Made by a program: the position numbers and the translations under genes
In this document: positions 44,700 to 55,473 of the stretch, piece by piece
How the letters are laid out: every line of letters starts with the position of its first letter
How positions within the stretch are numbered: the first letter of the stretch is position 1
Assembly (NCBI RefSeq): GCF_003008515.1
Contig: NZ_CP027668.1
Coordinates: forward strand, 186,001 to 250,000
DNA: 64,000 nucleotides
Source of the DNA: Phreatobacter cathodiphilus
Lineage (GTDB): Bacteria > Pseudomonadota > Alphaproteobacteria > Rhizobiales > Phreatobacteraceae
Direction of reading: 5' to 3'
Notes under the pieces: generated by a model
Database searches by the model: none
What the model was told of the DNA's origin: nothing
What the model saw: only the letters and a program-made list of their open reading frames with translations

Positions 44700-44940
44700 G
44701 TCTCCCTCGGGCCGTCGGGCCAGGACCGTCTCGCATCCCGCGGCGGTCTTCTGACGGAGAGAATAGGGCGGATCGATCCGGTCTGCCACGGCCAACATGA
44801 TCCGATCGCGCGACGGCCCGGCATCGGTGCAAGCTGGGCTTGCAGCGGACCGGACCCGGAGCCCCTTGCCCCGGAAGGCGGCGCGGCCGATGTCTAGCGG
44901 CAACGAAGCGCGGCCCCCGCCGCGTCAGCGAGGACGAGCC

Positions 44941-45891
44941 ATGACCCCCGCTCTCACCGGCATCCACCACCTCACCGCCGTCTCGGCGGATGCTCCCGGC
45001 AACCACGCCTTCTACACCCGCGTCCTCGGCATGCGCCTCGTCAAGCGCACGGTGAACCAGGACGACACCTCCGCCTATCACCTCTTCTACGGCGACGGCG
45101 TCGCCAGCCCCGGCTCCGACATCACCTTCTTCGAATGGCCGGTGGCGCCCGAACGGCGCGGCACCAACGCCATCATCCGCACCGCCCTGCGCGTCTCCGG
45201 CGAGCCGACCATCCGCTGGTGGGCGGCCCGCTTCGCCGAGCACGGCGTGAAGCACGACCAGCCGGTGGTCCGCGACGGCCGCCTCACCCTCGACTTCGAG
45301 GATCCGGAGGGCCAGCGCCTCGCCCTGATCGACGACGGCGGCGCCGGCGAGGCCCATCCCTGGGACGCCAGCCCCGTTCCGGCCGAGCACCAGATCCGCG
45401 GCCTCGGCCCCATCACCGCCAGCGTCCCCGTGCTGGAGACCACCGACCTCGTGCTCACCCACGTGCTCGGCATGCGCAAGGTGCGCGACTACACCCTGCC
45501 GAGCGCCTCTCCCGTCCATGTCTACGCCATGGGCGAGGGCGGCCCGGCGGCGGAATATCACGTGGCGGTCGAGCCGCACCTTCCGCAGGCGCGCCAGGGC
45601 GCCGGCTCCGTCCACCACGTCGCCTTCCGCACGCCGGACGAGAAGGAATATGCCGGCTGGATCGAGCGGCTGAACGGTCTGCGCATCCCGAGTTCGGGGG
45701 CCGTCGACCGGTACTATTTTCGCAGCCTCTACTTCCGCGAGCCGAACGGCATCCTCTTCGAGATCGCCACCGACGGCCCCGGCTTCGACGTCGACGAGCC
45801 GCTCGCCACCATCGGCGAGAAGCTCGCGCTGCCGCCCTTCCTCGAGCCGAAGCGCGCCGCCATCGAGCGCGGCCTGAAGCCGCTTTCCTGA
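44941..45891 (+). CDS. Ring-cleaving dioxygenase of the glyoxalase superfamily (MhqO/MhqA-like)
   Basis: A 316-residue protein with two vicinal-oxygen-chelate domains: [36 protein letters not shown] at the N-terminus and [16 protein letters not shown] in the second half, with a Glu in [11 protein letters not shown] closing the metal site. The family opens hydroquinone or catechol rings and answers quinone stress in Bacillus. The start is the ATG at 44941 following AGGACG. Its own promoter region is the 241-bp gap shared with the divergent methyltransferase gene. Confidence 0.86.
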   Translation: MTPALTGIHHLTAVSADAPGNHAFYTRVLGMRLVKRTVNQDDTSAYHLFYGDGVASPGSDITFFEWPVAPERRGTNAIIRTALRVSGEPTIRWWAARFAEHGVKHDQPVVRDGRLTLDFEDPEGQRLALIDDGGAGEAHPWDASPVPAEHQIRGLGPITASVPVLETTDLVLTHVLGMRKVRDYTLPSASPVHVYAMGEGGPAAEYHVAVEPHLPQARQGAGSVHHVAFRTPDEKEYAGWIERLNGLRIPSSGAVDRYYFRSLYFREPNGILFEIATDGPGFDVDEPLATIGEKLALPPFLEPKRAAIERGLKPLS

Positions 45892-45962
45892 GGCGGGAAT
45901 TGTCCGCTCGTGTCGGCGGCGCCTAGAGTGGCGCCGTCGATTCGCCGCCCCAGGGGTCCGCC

Positions 45963-46331
45963 ATGACAGGTCCAATCCGCCGCGCCACCACACGCTCCTT
46001 GGTGCTCGCCGCCCTCGCCGCCATCGGCCTCGCCGCCTGCCAGTCGACCACCGCCCCGGTGCCGGCGCCGCAGCCCGTGGCCTCCGCCACCCCCAGCTAT
46101 GTGACGCGCCCCGATTTCCGCCTGCCCGAGGGGGCCGGCTGCAGCGGCGAGATCGCCCGCTTCCGCGCCGTCATGGACAACGAACTCGCCACCGGTCACG
46201 TCACCCGCGAGGTGCATGGCCGCGTCATCGCCGACATGCGCACGCCCGAGGGCGCCTGCGCGGCCGGCCGCGACGGCGAGGCCCGGGCCGCACTCACCGC
46301 CGTCAAGCGGCGCTACGGCTACCCCTCCTGA
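45963..46331 (+). CDS. Small lipoprotein of unknown function
   Basis: A 122-residue predicted lipoprotein: a basic start, hydrophobic core, and lipobox LAAC (Cys26), followed by a Pro/Ala-rich linker and a ~75-residue domain with two cysteines (GCSGEI and GACAAG) that could pair. I do not recognise the domain. It lies 71 bp after the dioxygenase gene and 75 bp before the phosphoesterase gene. Confidence 0.65.
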   Translation: MTGPIRRATTRSLVLAALAAIGLAACQSTTAPVPAPQPVASATPSYVTRPDFRLPEGAGCSGEIARFRAVMDNELATGHVTREVHGRVIADMRTPEGACAAGRDGEARAALTAVKRRYGYPS

Positions 46332-46406
46332 TCGCCTAAAGGCGGCCTTGCCGCCGGCGCGGGGCCGGCCGAGGATGTCACCGGTCGCACGGTCCGGGGG
46401 GCGTCC

Positions 46407-47147
46407 ATGCGCCTCGCGCTGCTTTCCGACATTCATGGCAACTGCGAGGCCCTCGAGGCGACGCTGGCCCATGTCCGGCGCGCCGGGGTCGACCGCATCG
46501 CCGTGCTCGGCGACATCGTCGGCTACGGCGCCGACCCCGTCGCCTGCACCGAGATCGTCATGGACCTCGCCGCGTCGGGCGCCCTGGTCCTTCAGGGCAA
46601 CCACGACGAGGCGGTTGCGCGCGACGACGCCGACATGAACGCCGACGCCCTGGCGGCGATGGTCTGGACCCGTGGCGTCCTCGGCGAGGCGCATCGCCGT
46701 TTCCTCGCCGGCCTGCCACTCACCGGCCGTGAGGGCGACCTGCTGCTCGTCCATGCCGGGGCGCGCCATCCCGGCCACTGGCCCTATGTCATGACGCCCC
46801 GCGACGCCGAGCTGAGCTTCGGCGCCACCGACGCCCGTCTCGTCGCCTGCGGCCATACCCACGTGCCGGCCCTGTTCTCGCTGCAGCCGAACCGCACCTG
46901 CGTCGGTTTCACCCCGGTCACCGGCATGCCCGTGCCGCTCGCCCCCCATCGCCGCTGGCATGTGGGTGTCGGTGCCGTCGGCCAGCCGCGCGACGGCATC
47001 GCCGCCGCCGCATATGCCGTTCTTGATCTCGCCCAAGGCGTGCTGGAGCCCCATCGTGTTCCCTACGACCATCAGGCCGCCGCCGCGAAGATCCGCGCCG
47101 CGGGGCTGCCGGATCGGTTGGCGAGCCGCCTCGCCCTCGGGAGGTGA
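46407..47147 (+). CDS. Calcineurin-like metallophosphoesterase
   Basis: A 246-residue phosphoesterase with all family blocks: SDIHGN (8-13), GDIVGYGADP, GNHDEA, VHAG and CGHTHVP, which bind two metals. The substrate may be a phosphoprotein, nucleotide or diadenosine polyphosphate. The next gene, a kinase-UspA fusion, starts 6 bp later, so a kinase/phosphatase regulatory pair is plausible. No signal peptide. Confidence 0.87.
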   Translation: MRLALLSDIHGNCEALEATLAHVRRAGVDRIAVLGDIVGYGADPVACTEIVMDLAASGALVLQGNHDEAVARDDADMNADALAAMVWTRGVLGEAHRRFLAGLPLTGREGDLLLVHAGARHPGHWPYVMTPRDAELSFGATDARLVACGHTHVPALFSLQPNRTCVGFTPVTGMPVPLAPHRRWHVGVGAVGQPRDGIAAAAYAVLDLAQGVLEPHRVPYDHQAAAAKIRAAGLPDRLASRLALGR

Positions 47148-47153
47148 TAGGGC

Positions 47154-48584
47154 ATGCGGCCGCCGCGCATCGAGAAGGGCCTGGTGCTCGACGGCTTCAC
47201 CCTGACGGCGCCGCTGAAGCTCGGCGGCATGGCGCAGATCTGGGAGGTGACCGGCGGGGGCGAGGACATGCCGCTGGTCATGAAGATCCCGCTCATCCTC
47301 GACGGCGACGACCCCACCATGATCGTCGGCTTCGAGATGGAGCAGATGATCCTGCCGCGCCTCGCCGGGCCGCACGTTCCGCGCTTCGTCGCCGCCGGGG
47401 ACTTCGCCCACCAGCCCTATATCGTGATGGAGCGCATCATCGGCCGCTCGCTCTACGAGCGGATGGGCGAGGCCCCCTTTGCCGCGGCGGAGGTGGCGAG
47501 CCTCGGCCTCGCCGTGGCGCGGGCGCTCTGCGACCTGCACCGCCAGAACGTCCTGCATCTCGACGTGAAGCCGGCCAATGTCCTGATCCGCGACGACGGC
47601 ACCGCCGTGCTGGTGGATTACGGGCTGGCGCGCCACCGCCTGCTGCCCGACCTGCTCGCCGAGGAGTTCCGCCTGCCCATCGGCACGGCGCCCTATATGG
47701 CGCCCGAACAGGTGCTGCACGCCCGCGACGACCCGCGCTCCGACGTCTTCGCGCTCGGCTGTGTCCTCTACGAGATGACGACCGGGCGCCAGCCCTTCGG
47801 CGACCCGCGCGGGGCGCGCCGCCTGCGCAGGCGGCTGTGGTGGGACCCCTGGCCGCCGCGGGCCCTGCGGCCCGATTGCCCGCCGTGGCTGCAGGAGATC
47901 ATCCTGCGATGCCTGGCCGTCGATCCCGCCGGGCGCTACCCGACCATGGCGCAGCTCGCCTTCGACCTCGCCCATCCCGGCGAGGTGCGCCTCACCGCCG
48001 CCGCCGCGCGGACGAGTCGCGACGGCTCCCTCGCGCGTCTGCGCCGGTGGTTCCGCGCGCTGGGCGCCGAGCGTCCCGCACCCGTCGTGGGGGACCAGGC
48101 GCAGGGCGCCGCCCCCATCGTCCTCGTCGCCGTCGACCTTTCCGCGGACTACTGCGCGGTCGCCGATGCGGTTCGCGCCGTGGCGGGCCGCATGCTGACG
48201 CTGCTGCCCTCCGCCAGACTCGCCTGCGTCAACGTCCTCAAGCTCCGGCGTATCGGCATCGACGAGACCACGGACGGGGAGGGCAGGGCGCTGCACGTCG
48301 CCCGCCTGATCGCGCTGCGCGCCTGGGCCTCGCCCCTCGGTCTGCCGGCGGACCGCATCAGCTTCCACGTCCTGGAGAGCACCGATCCGGCGGAGGCCAT
48401 CGTCACCCATGCCCGCGAGAACCACGTCGACCAGGTCGTCATGGGCGCCCGCGGCCAGTCCGGCACCCGCCGCTATCTCGGCAGCGTCTCGGCCAGGGTG
48501 GCGGCCGAGGCGCCCTGTACGGTGACGGTGGTGCGTGCCGCGCTTCAGACCTCCCTGCCGCCGGCGAGCCACCATTCCGCATAG
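47154..48584 (+). CDS. Hanks-type Ser/Thr protein kinase fused to a universal stress protein domain
   Basis: A 476-residue soluble protein. Kinase domain ~10-275: Lys44 (LVMKIP), catalytic loop HLDVKPANV with Asp137 and Lys139 (Leu replaces Arg of HRD), metal Asp155 in DYG, APE at 183-185. Residues ~320-462 form a UspA domain with the ATP-loop pattern GARGQSG...GS. No membrane segment or PASTA repeat is present. The Leu-for-Arg change puts it outside RD kinases, so it should not need activation-loop phosphorylation. The UspA part may sense ATP or stress. Its 3' end overlaps the convergent NUDIX gene by 40 bp. Confidence 0.9.
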   Translation: MRPPRIEKGLVLDGFTLTAPLKLGGMAQIWEVTGGGEDMPLVMKIPLILDGDDPTMIVGFEMEQMILPRLAGPHVPRFVAAGDFAHQPYIVMERIIGRSLYERMGEAPFAAAEVASLGLAVARALCDLHRQNVLHLDVKPANVLIRDDGTAVLVDYGLARHRLLPDLLAEEFRLPIGTAPYMAPEQVLHARDDPRSDVFALGCVLYEMTTGRQPFGDPRGARRLRRRLWWDPWPPRALRPDCPPWLQEIILRCLAVDPAGRYPTMAQLAFDLAHPGEVRLTAAAARTSRDGSLARLRRWFRALGAERPAPVVGDQAQGAAPIVLVAVDLSADYCAVADAVRAVAGRMLTLLPSARLACVNVLKLRRIGIDETTDGEGRALHVARLIALRAWASPLGLPADRISFHVLESTDPAEAIVTHARENHVDQVVMGARGQSGTRRYLGSVSARVAAEAPCTVTVVRAALQTSLPPASHHSA

Positions 48585-49258
48585 GCGAGCTGGAAGGGCG
48601 GCATCAGGTCGGGCCGCAGATCGTCATGGCTGCGCACGATGTGCAGCCCCGCCAGTTCCGGCTCGGCCTGCCGCGCCACGCGGGCCAGGATGGTGTCGCG
48701 CAGGTCGACCGCCGGCAGGGGCGAATGCAGGACCTTGATGAAGGCGGACCGCTTCTCGTCCTCATGCAGCCAGAACCCCGGTTCGACGCGCACCTCCTCC
48801 GCCGTCAGCCCCGTCTCCTCCGTGAGTTCGCGCATCACGCTGCCCTCGAGATCGACCCGGCCGTCCACCACGTCGTCCGGATCGGGCGTGCCGCCGGGGA
48901 AATAGATCCTGCCGGCATTGGCGGTGTGGCCGCCCATGATGCCCATGACGAGCGCGCCGTCCGAGCCGGTGAGCCCGGCGACGGCGAAGCCGTTGCGACT
49001 CGCGCCGTCCGGCTCCCCGTGCCGCATGTAGTGCAGGAACTGGGAATAGCGGACCGGGCGGTAGCGGGCCTCGAAGACCTCGCCGTCGATCTCCCTGTGC
49101 GTGATGACCAGCACCTCCCCGTCGAACAGGGCGGGATTGGCCGTGGTCGCCGTCCGCCAGGCGGAATCGATCGCCTGCGCGTGGGTTTCGGCGTAGGACC
49201 AGGGCCCGGAATCGAGCGTGGCGCGAATGTGGCGGATGCGGCGGAACCGGGACGTCAT
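48545..49258 (-). CDS. NUDIX hydrolase
   Basis: A 237-residue hydrolase. The NUDIX box is GGTPDPDDVVDGRVDLEGSVMRELTEETGL, slightly expanded after the second Gly but with the REL-EE core intact. It cleaves a nucleoside-diphosphate-linked compound that sequence does not specify. The start is ATG 49258 (MTSRFRRIRHIR); upstream in-frame residues look unstructured. It overlaps the kinase gene tail by 40 bp in opposite orientation. Confidence 0.85.
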   Translation of the reverse strand: MTSRFRRIRHIRATLDSGPWSYAETHAQAIDSAWRTATTANPALFDGEVLVITHREIDGEVFEARYRPVRYSQFLHYMRHGEPDGASRNGFAVAGLTGSDGALVMGIMGGHTANAGRIYFPGGTPDPDDVVDGRVDLEGSVMRELTEETGLTAEEVRVEPGFWLHEDEKRSAFIKVLHSPLPAVDLRDTILARVARQAEPELAGLHIVRSHDDLRPDLMPPFQLAYAEWWLAGGREV

Positions 49259-49411
49259 GAAGGCGTTGTCCTCGCGAGATGTCAGGCGCTGCCGGCAATC
49301 GGGCGACGGTCGTTGACCGGTCCTTAATGCTGGCCGAGCCACGTCTTGGCAAATCGCACCACGGTCACCTATGGTCCACCCCGGGTCGGGGGCCTGCAGG
49401 AGGGAATATCC

Positions 49412-49678
49412 ATGTTGAAGAAGCTCACTCTGGTTGGCGCTGCCGCCCTGATGATCGGTGCGTGCACCCCGCGCGAGGAGCGTGCTGCGGCGGGCGGCGC
49501 CATCGGCGCCGGCGCCGGCGCCCTGATCGGCGGCCTGGCCACCGGCACGGGCGGTGGTGCCCTCGCGGGTGCCGCGGTCGGCGGTGTCGCCGGTGCCATC
49601 ATCGGCGCCGAGACCACGCCGCGCCGCCGCTGCTGGGTGAACCGCTACGGCGAGCGTGTCTGCCGCTATCGTCGCTGA
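49412..49678 (+). CDS. Glycine-zipper outer-membrane lipoprotein (YMGG-like)
   Basis: An 88-residue lipoprotein: lipobox IGAC (Cys18), then two glycine-zipper helices (AAAGGAIGAGAGALIGGLATGTGGGALAGAAVGG) and an Arg/Cys-rich tail RRCWVNRYGERVCRYRR. Such proteins insert in the outer membrane and are abundant stress or envelope proteins in Hyphomicrobiales. AGGAGGG at 49399-49404 fixes ATG 49412. A strong terminator follows. Confidence 0.8.
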   Translation: MLKKLTLVGAAALMIGACTPREERAAAGGAIGAGAGALIGGLATGTGGGALAGAAVGGVAGAIIGAETTPRRRCWVNRYGERVCRYRR

Positions 49679-49701
49679 GCCCAGGGCTCCGACGTGATCG
49701 A

Positions 49702-49730
49702 CCCGCCGGCGCAGCGCCGGCGGGTTTTTT
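49702..49730 (+). terminator. Rho-independent terminator after the glycine-zipper lipoprotein
   Basis: A perfect GC stem (CCCGCCGGCGC / GCGCCGGCGGG around one A, in practice a 9-10-bp stem with a 3-base loop) is followed by six T residues. It ends the short lipoprotein transcript. Confidence 0.92.
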
Positions 49731-49757
49731 CATGGGCGTGAGCCGTGCGGCCGTCGT

Positions 49758-50684
49758 TCAGAGGAACATCCGGCCCTCGGTCAGGATGACGGCGCCGCCG
49801 CCGATCGTCACTGCGCTCACCTGCCCGCCCTCGAGCGTCAGGCCGAGACGGATGCGGCTCGGCCGGCCCATCTCGTATCCCTGCTCGATGACGACGGTGT
49901 GGGCGCCGTCGGCGAGCCCCTCCCGCGCCGCGAGGACGCCGGCGAAGGCCGCCGCGGCGGAGCCCGTCGCAGGGTCCTCGGCGATGCCGAGGCCGGGCGC
50001 GAACATGCGGGCGTGGAAGCCGGCGTCCGGGTCCACTGTCTCGCGGGTGTAGGCGAAGATCGCCGGATGGTCGTCGGCGATGGCCGCGAAGGTCTCGGCG
50101 AACCAGCGCGTGTCCACCCGGATGCGCGCCATGGCCTCGCGCGTCTTCACCGGCACGTAGCAGAACGAGACCGGCGCGCCGAAGCGGCTGGGACGGTGGC
50201 GGTCGAAGCCGATGTCGCGCAGCTCCAGCCCGAGGACGCCTGCGAGCTGCGCCGGGTCGGGCGCCGGGCCGAGGTCTGCGGGCCTGCGCGGCGCCTCGAA
50301 CTGCGCCTCGTAGCGGCCGGCGGCGTCGCGCGTGACGCGGCAGGGGACGGGCCCGGCCTTCTCGCCCAGCACGAAGGTGGTCTCGGCCCCCGGCGCCAGC
50401 CCGTCGAGGGCGGCGAGCAGCACCGCGGTCCCCACCGTCGGATGGCCGGCGAAGGGCAGTTCCGCGCCCGGCGTGAAGATGCGGATGTCGGCGCGCCGGC
50501 CGGCGGCGGCCTCGGGCAGAACGAAGACCGTCTCCGACAGGTTGAACTCGCCGGCGATCTTGCGCATGGCGGCCGTGTCGAGGCCGCTCGCGTCGAGCAC
50601 CACCGCCAGCGGATTGCCCGCCAGCGCGTCGTGGGTGAAGACGTCGAGCGTGTGGAAGCGACGCGCGGGGAGGGCAGCGGTCAT
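49758..50684 (-). CDS. PhzF family isomerase-like protein
   Basis: A 308-residue member of the PhzF/diaminopimelate-epimerase fold. It begins RFHTLDVFTHDALAGNPLAVV and carries ETVFVLP with the family Glu, LPFAGHPTVGTA, and DPATGSAAAAFAG. Only one phenazine-like gene is present, so no phenazine is expected; many PhzF proteins are uncharacterised isomerases. It ends the pair with pdxY, 7 bp downstream of it. Confidence 0.85.
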   Translation of the reverse strand: MTAALPARRFHTLDVFTHDALAGNPLAVVLDASGLDTAAMRKIAGEFNLSETVFVLPEAAAGRRADIRIFTPGAELPFAGHPTVGTAVLLAALDGLAPGAETTFVLGEKAGPVPCRVTRDAAGRYEAQFEAPRRPADLGPAPDPAQLAGVLGLELRDIGFDRHRPSRFGAPVSFCYVPVKTREAMARIRVDTRWFAETFAAIADDHPAIFAYTRETVDPDAGFHARMFAPGLGIAEDPATGSAAAAFAGVLAAREGLADGAHTVVIEQGYEMGRPSRIRLGLTLEGGQVSAVTIGGGAVILTEGRMFL

Positions 50685-50691
50685 GGCGCTC

Positions 50692-51543
50692 TCAGCCGAT
50701 CTTTTCGGGGGCGAAGACGGTGGTCGGGGTGACGAACTCGTCCTGCGCCTCGACGGTGAGGATCTCGCGTGAGCCCGCCTCCTCCGTCCGCTTCAACAGG
50801 CCGAAGACCGAGGACGCCGCGCGCGACACCGCGAAGGCCTCGTCGCGGCTCGTGGCGGCATGGACGAAGAACAGGGCGGCGATGGCGTCGCCCGCCCCGT
50901 TCACCGACACCGACAGCCGCGGCGTGCGCACGCGGAACCGCCCGCTGGGGCCGCAGGCGAGGAGATCGATGGCGTCGGCGGGCGTATCCTCCGTCAAGAG
51001 GCTGGTGACGAGGACGGTGCGCGGGCCGGTGGCGCGGATCGCCTCCACCGCCGCGATCGCATCGGCGATGGTGGTGACCCGCCGTCCCGACAGATATTCG
51101 AGTTCGAACTGGTTCGGCGTGATGATGTCGGCCGCCGGCACCGCCTTGTCGCGCATGAATTCCGGGATGCCCGGCCGCACGAAGACGCCGCGCCCGACAT
51201 CGCCGATGACGGGATCGCAGCAATAGAGCGCCTCGGGGTTGAGAGCGCGCACCCGGCGCACCGCCGCGACGATGGCCGAGCCGATGTCGGAGGAGCCCAT
51301 GTAGCCCGACAGCACCCCGTCGCAGCGCCCCAGCACGCCGCGCTCCTCGATGCCCTCGACGAGTTCGTCGATCATCGGGCCGTCATAGACCCGGCCCTTC
51401 CAGGCGCCGTAGCCGGTATGGTTGGAGAACTGCACGGTGTGGATGGCCCAGACCTCGTGACCGAGCCGCTGCATCGGAAACACCGCCGAGGCGTTGCCGA
51501 CATGGCCGTAGGACACCCAGGACTGGATCGAGAGAATGTTCAT
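50692..51543 (-). CDS. pdxY: Pyridoxal kinase
   Basis: A 283-residue cytoplasmic kinase that phosphorylates pyridoxal, pyridoxine or pyridoxamine (B6 salvage). It has NILSIQSWVSYGHVGNASAVFPMQRLG, SNHTGYGAWKG, VIGDVGRG and the anion-hole VNGAGDAIAALF with the catalytic Asp. ATG 51543 is supported by the family N-terminus MNILSIQS. A second B6 gene, pdxJ, lies 3 kb away. Co-transcribed with the PhzF-like gene. Confidence 0.93.
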   Translation of the reverse strand: MNILSIQSWVSYGHVGNASAVFPMQRLGHEVWAIHTVQFSNHTGYGAWKGRVYDGPMIDELVEGIEERGVLGRCDGVLSGYMGSSDIGSAIVAAVRRVRALNPEALYCCDPVIGDVGRGVFVRPGIPEFMRDKAVPAADIITPNQFELEYLSGRRVTTIADAIAAVEAIRATGPRTVLVTSLLTEDTPADAIDLLACGPSGRFRVRTPRLSVSVNGAGDAIAALFFVHAATSRDEAFAVSRAASSVFGLLKRTEEAGSREILTVEAQDEFVTPTTVFAPEKIG

Positions 51544-51631
51544 GGGAAGCGCTCCGTGGCGCCAGCCTAGCGCGCCCTCGCGGCACCGCACCAATTCCGT
51601 TCGGTGAACTGACGCATCAGCGGCGGTCGGG

Positions 51632-52084
51632 TCAGGCGATCTTCACCCGGCCGTGGGCGATGGCGAGGCCGCCCGTATCGTAGAAATGGGTCAGCTCGAC
51701 GATCAGCCCGTCCCGCAACCGGATGTGGTCGAGCAGTTCGAACGACCCGGTGCGGCCGTTGTCGAGAAGGCGGACCTCCACCGTCCAGCGCACCAGCACG
51801 TGGTCGCCCTCGCAGACGATGTCGTCGATGGAATGGGAGAGATATTCGTTCTGGTCGTGAAGGTGTTCGAGGTAGCGGGCGATGTCGTCTCGGCCCATCC
51901 TCAACCCGGCCCCCGGACTGAGCGCCGGATTGCCCACCACCGTCAGCCGCGCGTCGGAGGCGAAATAGGATACGAAGTCGTCCACCGCTCCGGCGATGCG
52001 CGCCGCATAGAGCGCGTGGACCGCTTCGGTGATCGCACGCTGCTGGTTCTTGCGCTCGCCGGTGGGCGAAAGGGGCGTCACCAT
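51632..52084 (-). CDS. SnoaL-like / NTF2-fold protein, tandem copy 1
   Basis: A 150-residue NTF2-like protein. The helix VHALYAARIAGAVDDFVSYFASDARLTVVGNP and the strand pattern VRWTVEVRLLDNGRTGSFELLDHIRLRDGLIVELTHFYD are typical of SnoaL-like isomerases. It starts 2 bp after the stop of a second NTF2-like gene, so the two are probably co-transcribed, and the products may be a heterodimer. Reaction unknown. Confidence 0.75.
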   Translation of the reverse strand: MVTPLSPTGERKNQQRAITEAVHALYAARIAGAVDDFVSYFASDARLTVVGNPALSPGAGLRMGRDDIARYLEHLHDQNEYLSHSIDDIVCEGDHVLVRWTVEVRLLDNGRTGSFELLDHIRLRDGLIVELTHFYDTGGLAIAHGRVKIA

Positions 52085-52086
52085 GC

Positions 52087-52521
52087 TCAGATTCGACCTG
52101 CCAGAACCGCCAGGGACGCGGTGTCCATGAATTGCGTCAGTTCGGCGATCTCACCATTCCGGAAGCGGACGAAATCCGCCGTGTCGAAATCGGCGACAGC
52201 GCCTGTCGAAGCACTACGCAGGGTGAGCTGTCGTCGGATCACCGCCCGGTCAAACTCCGCGATGACATCGACCACCAGGCCGTCGACATATTCGTAGCGC
52301 TGGAAGAGCTGTCGCACGCCTTTGGCGATGGCGACGCGACCACGAAAGGGGCCCGCCTCCGGGACGAGCCGGCTGTCGGCCACGATGCGCATGAACCCGT
52401 CTTCGGCGAAGCCGGCCGCGAACAGTTCGGCCTGGCCGTTGCGGCGAGCGGCGTAGAGCTCCGCGAGCCGTTCTTTCAGATAAGGCAACCCCGTGATGAC
52501 ACGCAGGCTCGGTTGCGACAT
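52087..52521 (-). CDS. SnoaL-like / NTF2-fold protein, tandem copy 2
   Basis: A 144-residue relative of the next gene; shared features are LAELYAARRNGQAELFAAGFAEDGFMRIV and LRSASTGAVADFDTADFVRFRNGEIAELTQFMD. Sequence identity between the pair is low but the order of motifs is the same, suggesting old duplication. ATG 52521 (MSQPSLRV) is preferred over 52539. No catalytic assignment. Confidence 0.75.
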   Translation of the reverse strand: MSQPSLRVITGLPYLKERLAELYAARRNGQAELFAAGFAEDGFMRIVADSRLVPEAGPFRGRVAIAKGVRQLFQRYEYVDGLVVDVIAEFDRAVIRRQLTLRSASTGAVADFDTADFVRFRNGEIAELTQFMDTASLAVLAGRI

Positions 52522-52720
52522 GAATGTTCCTGACCCCACCTCTGGCTAGGATAGCCCACGTAGTCCTGTTTCCACCCAACGCCAAGACGGACGGACGGAC
52601 CATGCGATATGTCCGATGAGTGGAACATGAACGGCGCCTGTACCGCAAGATTGCATGACGGGTGCTGCACGGGTTCCCGGGGGGGCGCGCGCCCGATGGG
52701 GCGAGCGGAACCGTGCGGCG

Positions 52721-52744
52721 AAAAGGGCGGCCCACGCGCCGCCC
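52721..52744 (-). terminator. Intrinsic terminator for ilvC
   Basis: Minus-strand stem GGGCGGC / GCCGCCC with a 6-base loop is followed by TTTT and lies about 60 bp past the ilvC stop at 52805. Confidence 0.8.
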
Positions 52745-52804
52745 TCGTGCCGGATGGACGGAGCGGGAAGGGGCCTGCGCCCGCTCCCCGCTCCGCCACG
52801 CCGC

Positions 52805-54537
<1,733 letters not shown>

Positions 54538-54561
54538 AGGGAGGGAAGACTGCGATAGGAG

Positions 54562-54579
54562 CCGTACCGTACGTTACGG
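54562..54579. promoter_or_regulatory. Candidate TetR operator
   Basis: The 18-bp sequence CCGTACCGTACGTTACGG is symmetric at eight of nine base pairs about its centre (54570/54571). It lies 25 bp upstream of the TetR start codon, in a position to cover the promoter, and the size fits TetR-type operators. Confidence 0.5.
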
Positions 54580-54696
54580 TTCGGTTGTCTAGCGCAGCGC
54601 CGGAGTGCACGCAAGGGCCTCCGACAGAGAGGGTGGGACAGCGGCGTCCGGCTGGCGGCGGCCGGGCCCGCGCGACAGGGCCAGCCGGCGCGCCGA

Positions 54697-55434
54697 TCAG
54701 CCGCCGCAGGCCTTCTTGTAAAGCCTCACCGTCTCCGCCATCCCGTGGATGAGGGCGTCGGCGGTGAGCGCATGGCCAATGGACACCTCCGCGATGGCCG
54801 GCGCCGCGGCCACCAGCGGCGGCAGGTTGTCGAGGGTGAGATCGTGGCCGGCATTGACGGCGAGGCCCGCGGCCGTGGCGGCCGCGGTCGTGGCAACAAG
54901 CTTCTTCAGCTCCGACGCCTGCACCGCCGCATCGGCCGCATGGCCATAGGGGCCGGTATAGAGTTCGATCCTGTCGGTGCCGGTCGCCTTGGCCGCCGGT
55001 ACCAGCGCCGGGTCGGCGTCGAGGAAGATCGACACCCGCATGCCCTTCGCCTTCAGCCGCGCGATGACGCGCTTCAGGAGGTCGGCGTCGCGGTGCACGT
55101 CCCAGCCGTGGTCGGAGGTCGCCTGCGCCGGATCGTCCGGCACCAGCGTCACCTGATGCGGCTTCACCTCCTCGCAGAGCGCCAGGAAGCGCTCGTCGGG
55201 ATAGCCCTCGATGTTGAACTCGGCGGCGGGGAAGTCCGCGCGCAGAAGCGCGGCGAGATCGAACACGTCGTGCCGGCGGATGTGCCGCTCGTCGGGGCGC
55301 GGATGCACGGTGATCCCCGCCGCCCCGGCCTCGAGCGCGATGCGGGCAAGGCCCGTGACGCTCGGCCAGGGCAGGTTGCGCCGGTTGCGCAGCTGCGCGA
55401 CGGCGTTGACGTTGACGGACAGATGCGTCGGCAT
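54697..55434 (-). CDS. pdxJ: Pyridoxine 5'-phosphate synthase
   Basis: A 245-residue TIM-barrel enzyme that condenses 3-amino-2-oxopropyl phosphate (1-amino-acetone-3-phosphate) with deoxyxylulose-5-phosphate to make pyridoxine phosphate. It has [29 protein letters not shown] (catalytic His/Arg), [20 protein letters not shown] and [12 protein letters not shown], all PdxJ-specific. It lies 39 bp after ilvN in the same orientation. Together with pdxY in this window it suggests de novo and salvage B6 supply, used by the PLP enzymes of the region. Confidence 0.96.
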   Translation of the reverse strand: MPTHLSVNVNAVAQLRNRRNLPWPSVTGLARIALEAGAAGITVHPRPDERHIRRHDVFDLAALLRADFPAAEFNIEGYPDERFLALCEEVKPHQVTLVPDDPAQATSDHGWDVHRDADLLKRVIARLKAKGMRVSIFLDADPALVPAAKATGTDRIELYTGPYGHAADAAVQASELKKLVATTAAATAAGLAVNAGHDLTLDNLPPLVAAAPAIAEVSIGHALTADALIHGMAETVRLYKKACGG

Positions 55435-55473
55435 GGCTCTAGCCTCGGTCGGGCGAACTTAACGGACGCGCAT

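Noticed and set aside
45729-48575. 948-codon minus-strand frame
   Set aside because: Lies opposite the dioxygenase, lipoprotein, phosphoesterase and kinase genes; composition is typical of GC-rich shadow frames.
49758-50684. Phenazine biosynthesis cluster suggested by PhzF
   Set aside because: Only one PhzF-like gene exists and no other phz gene is adjacent.
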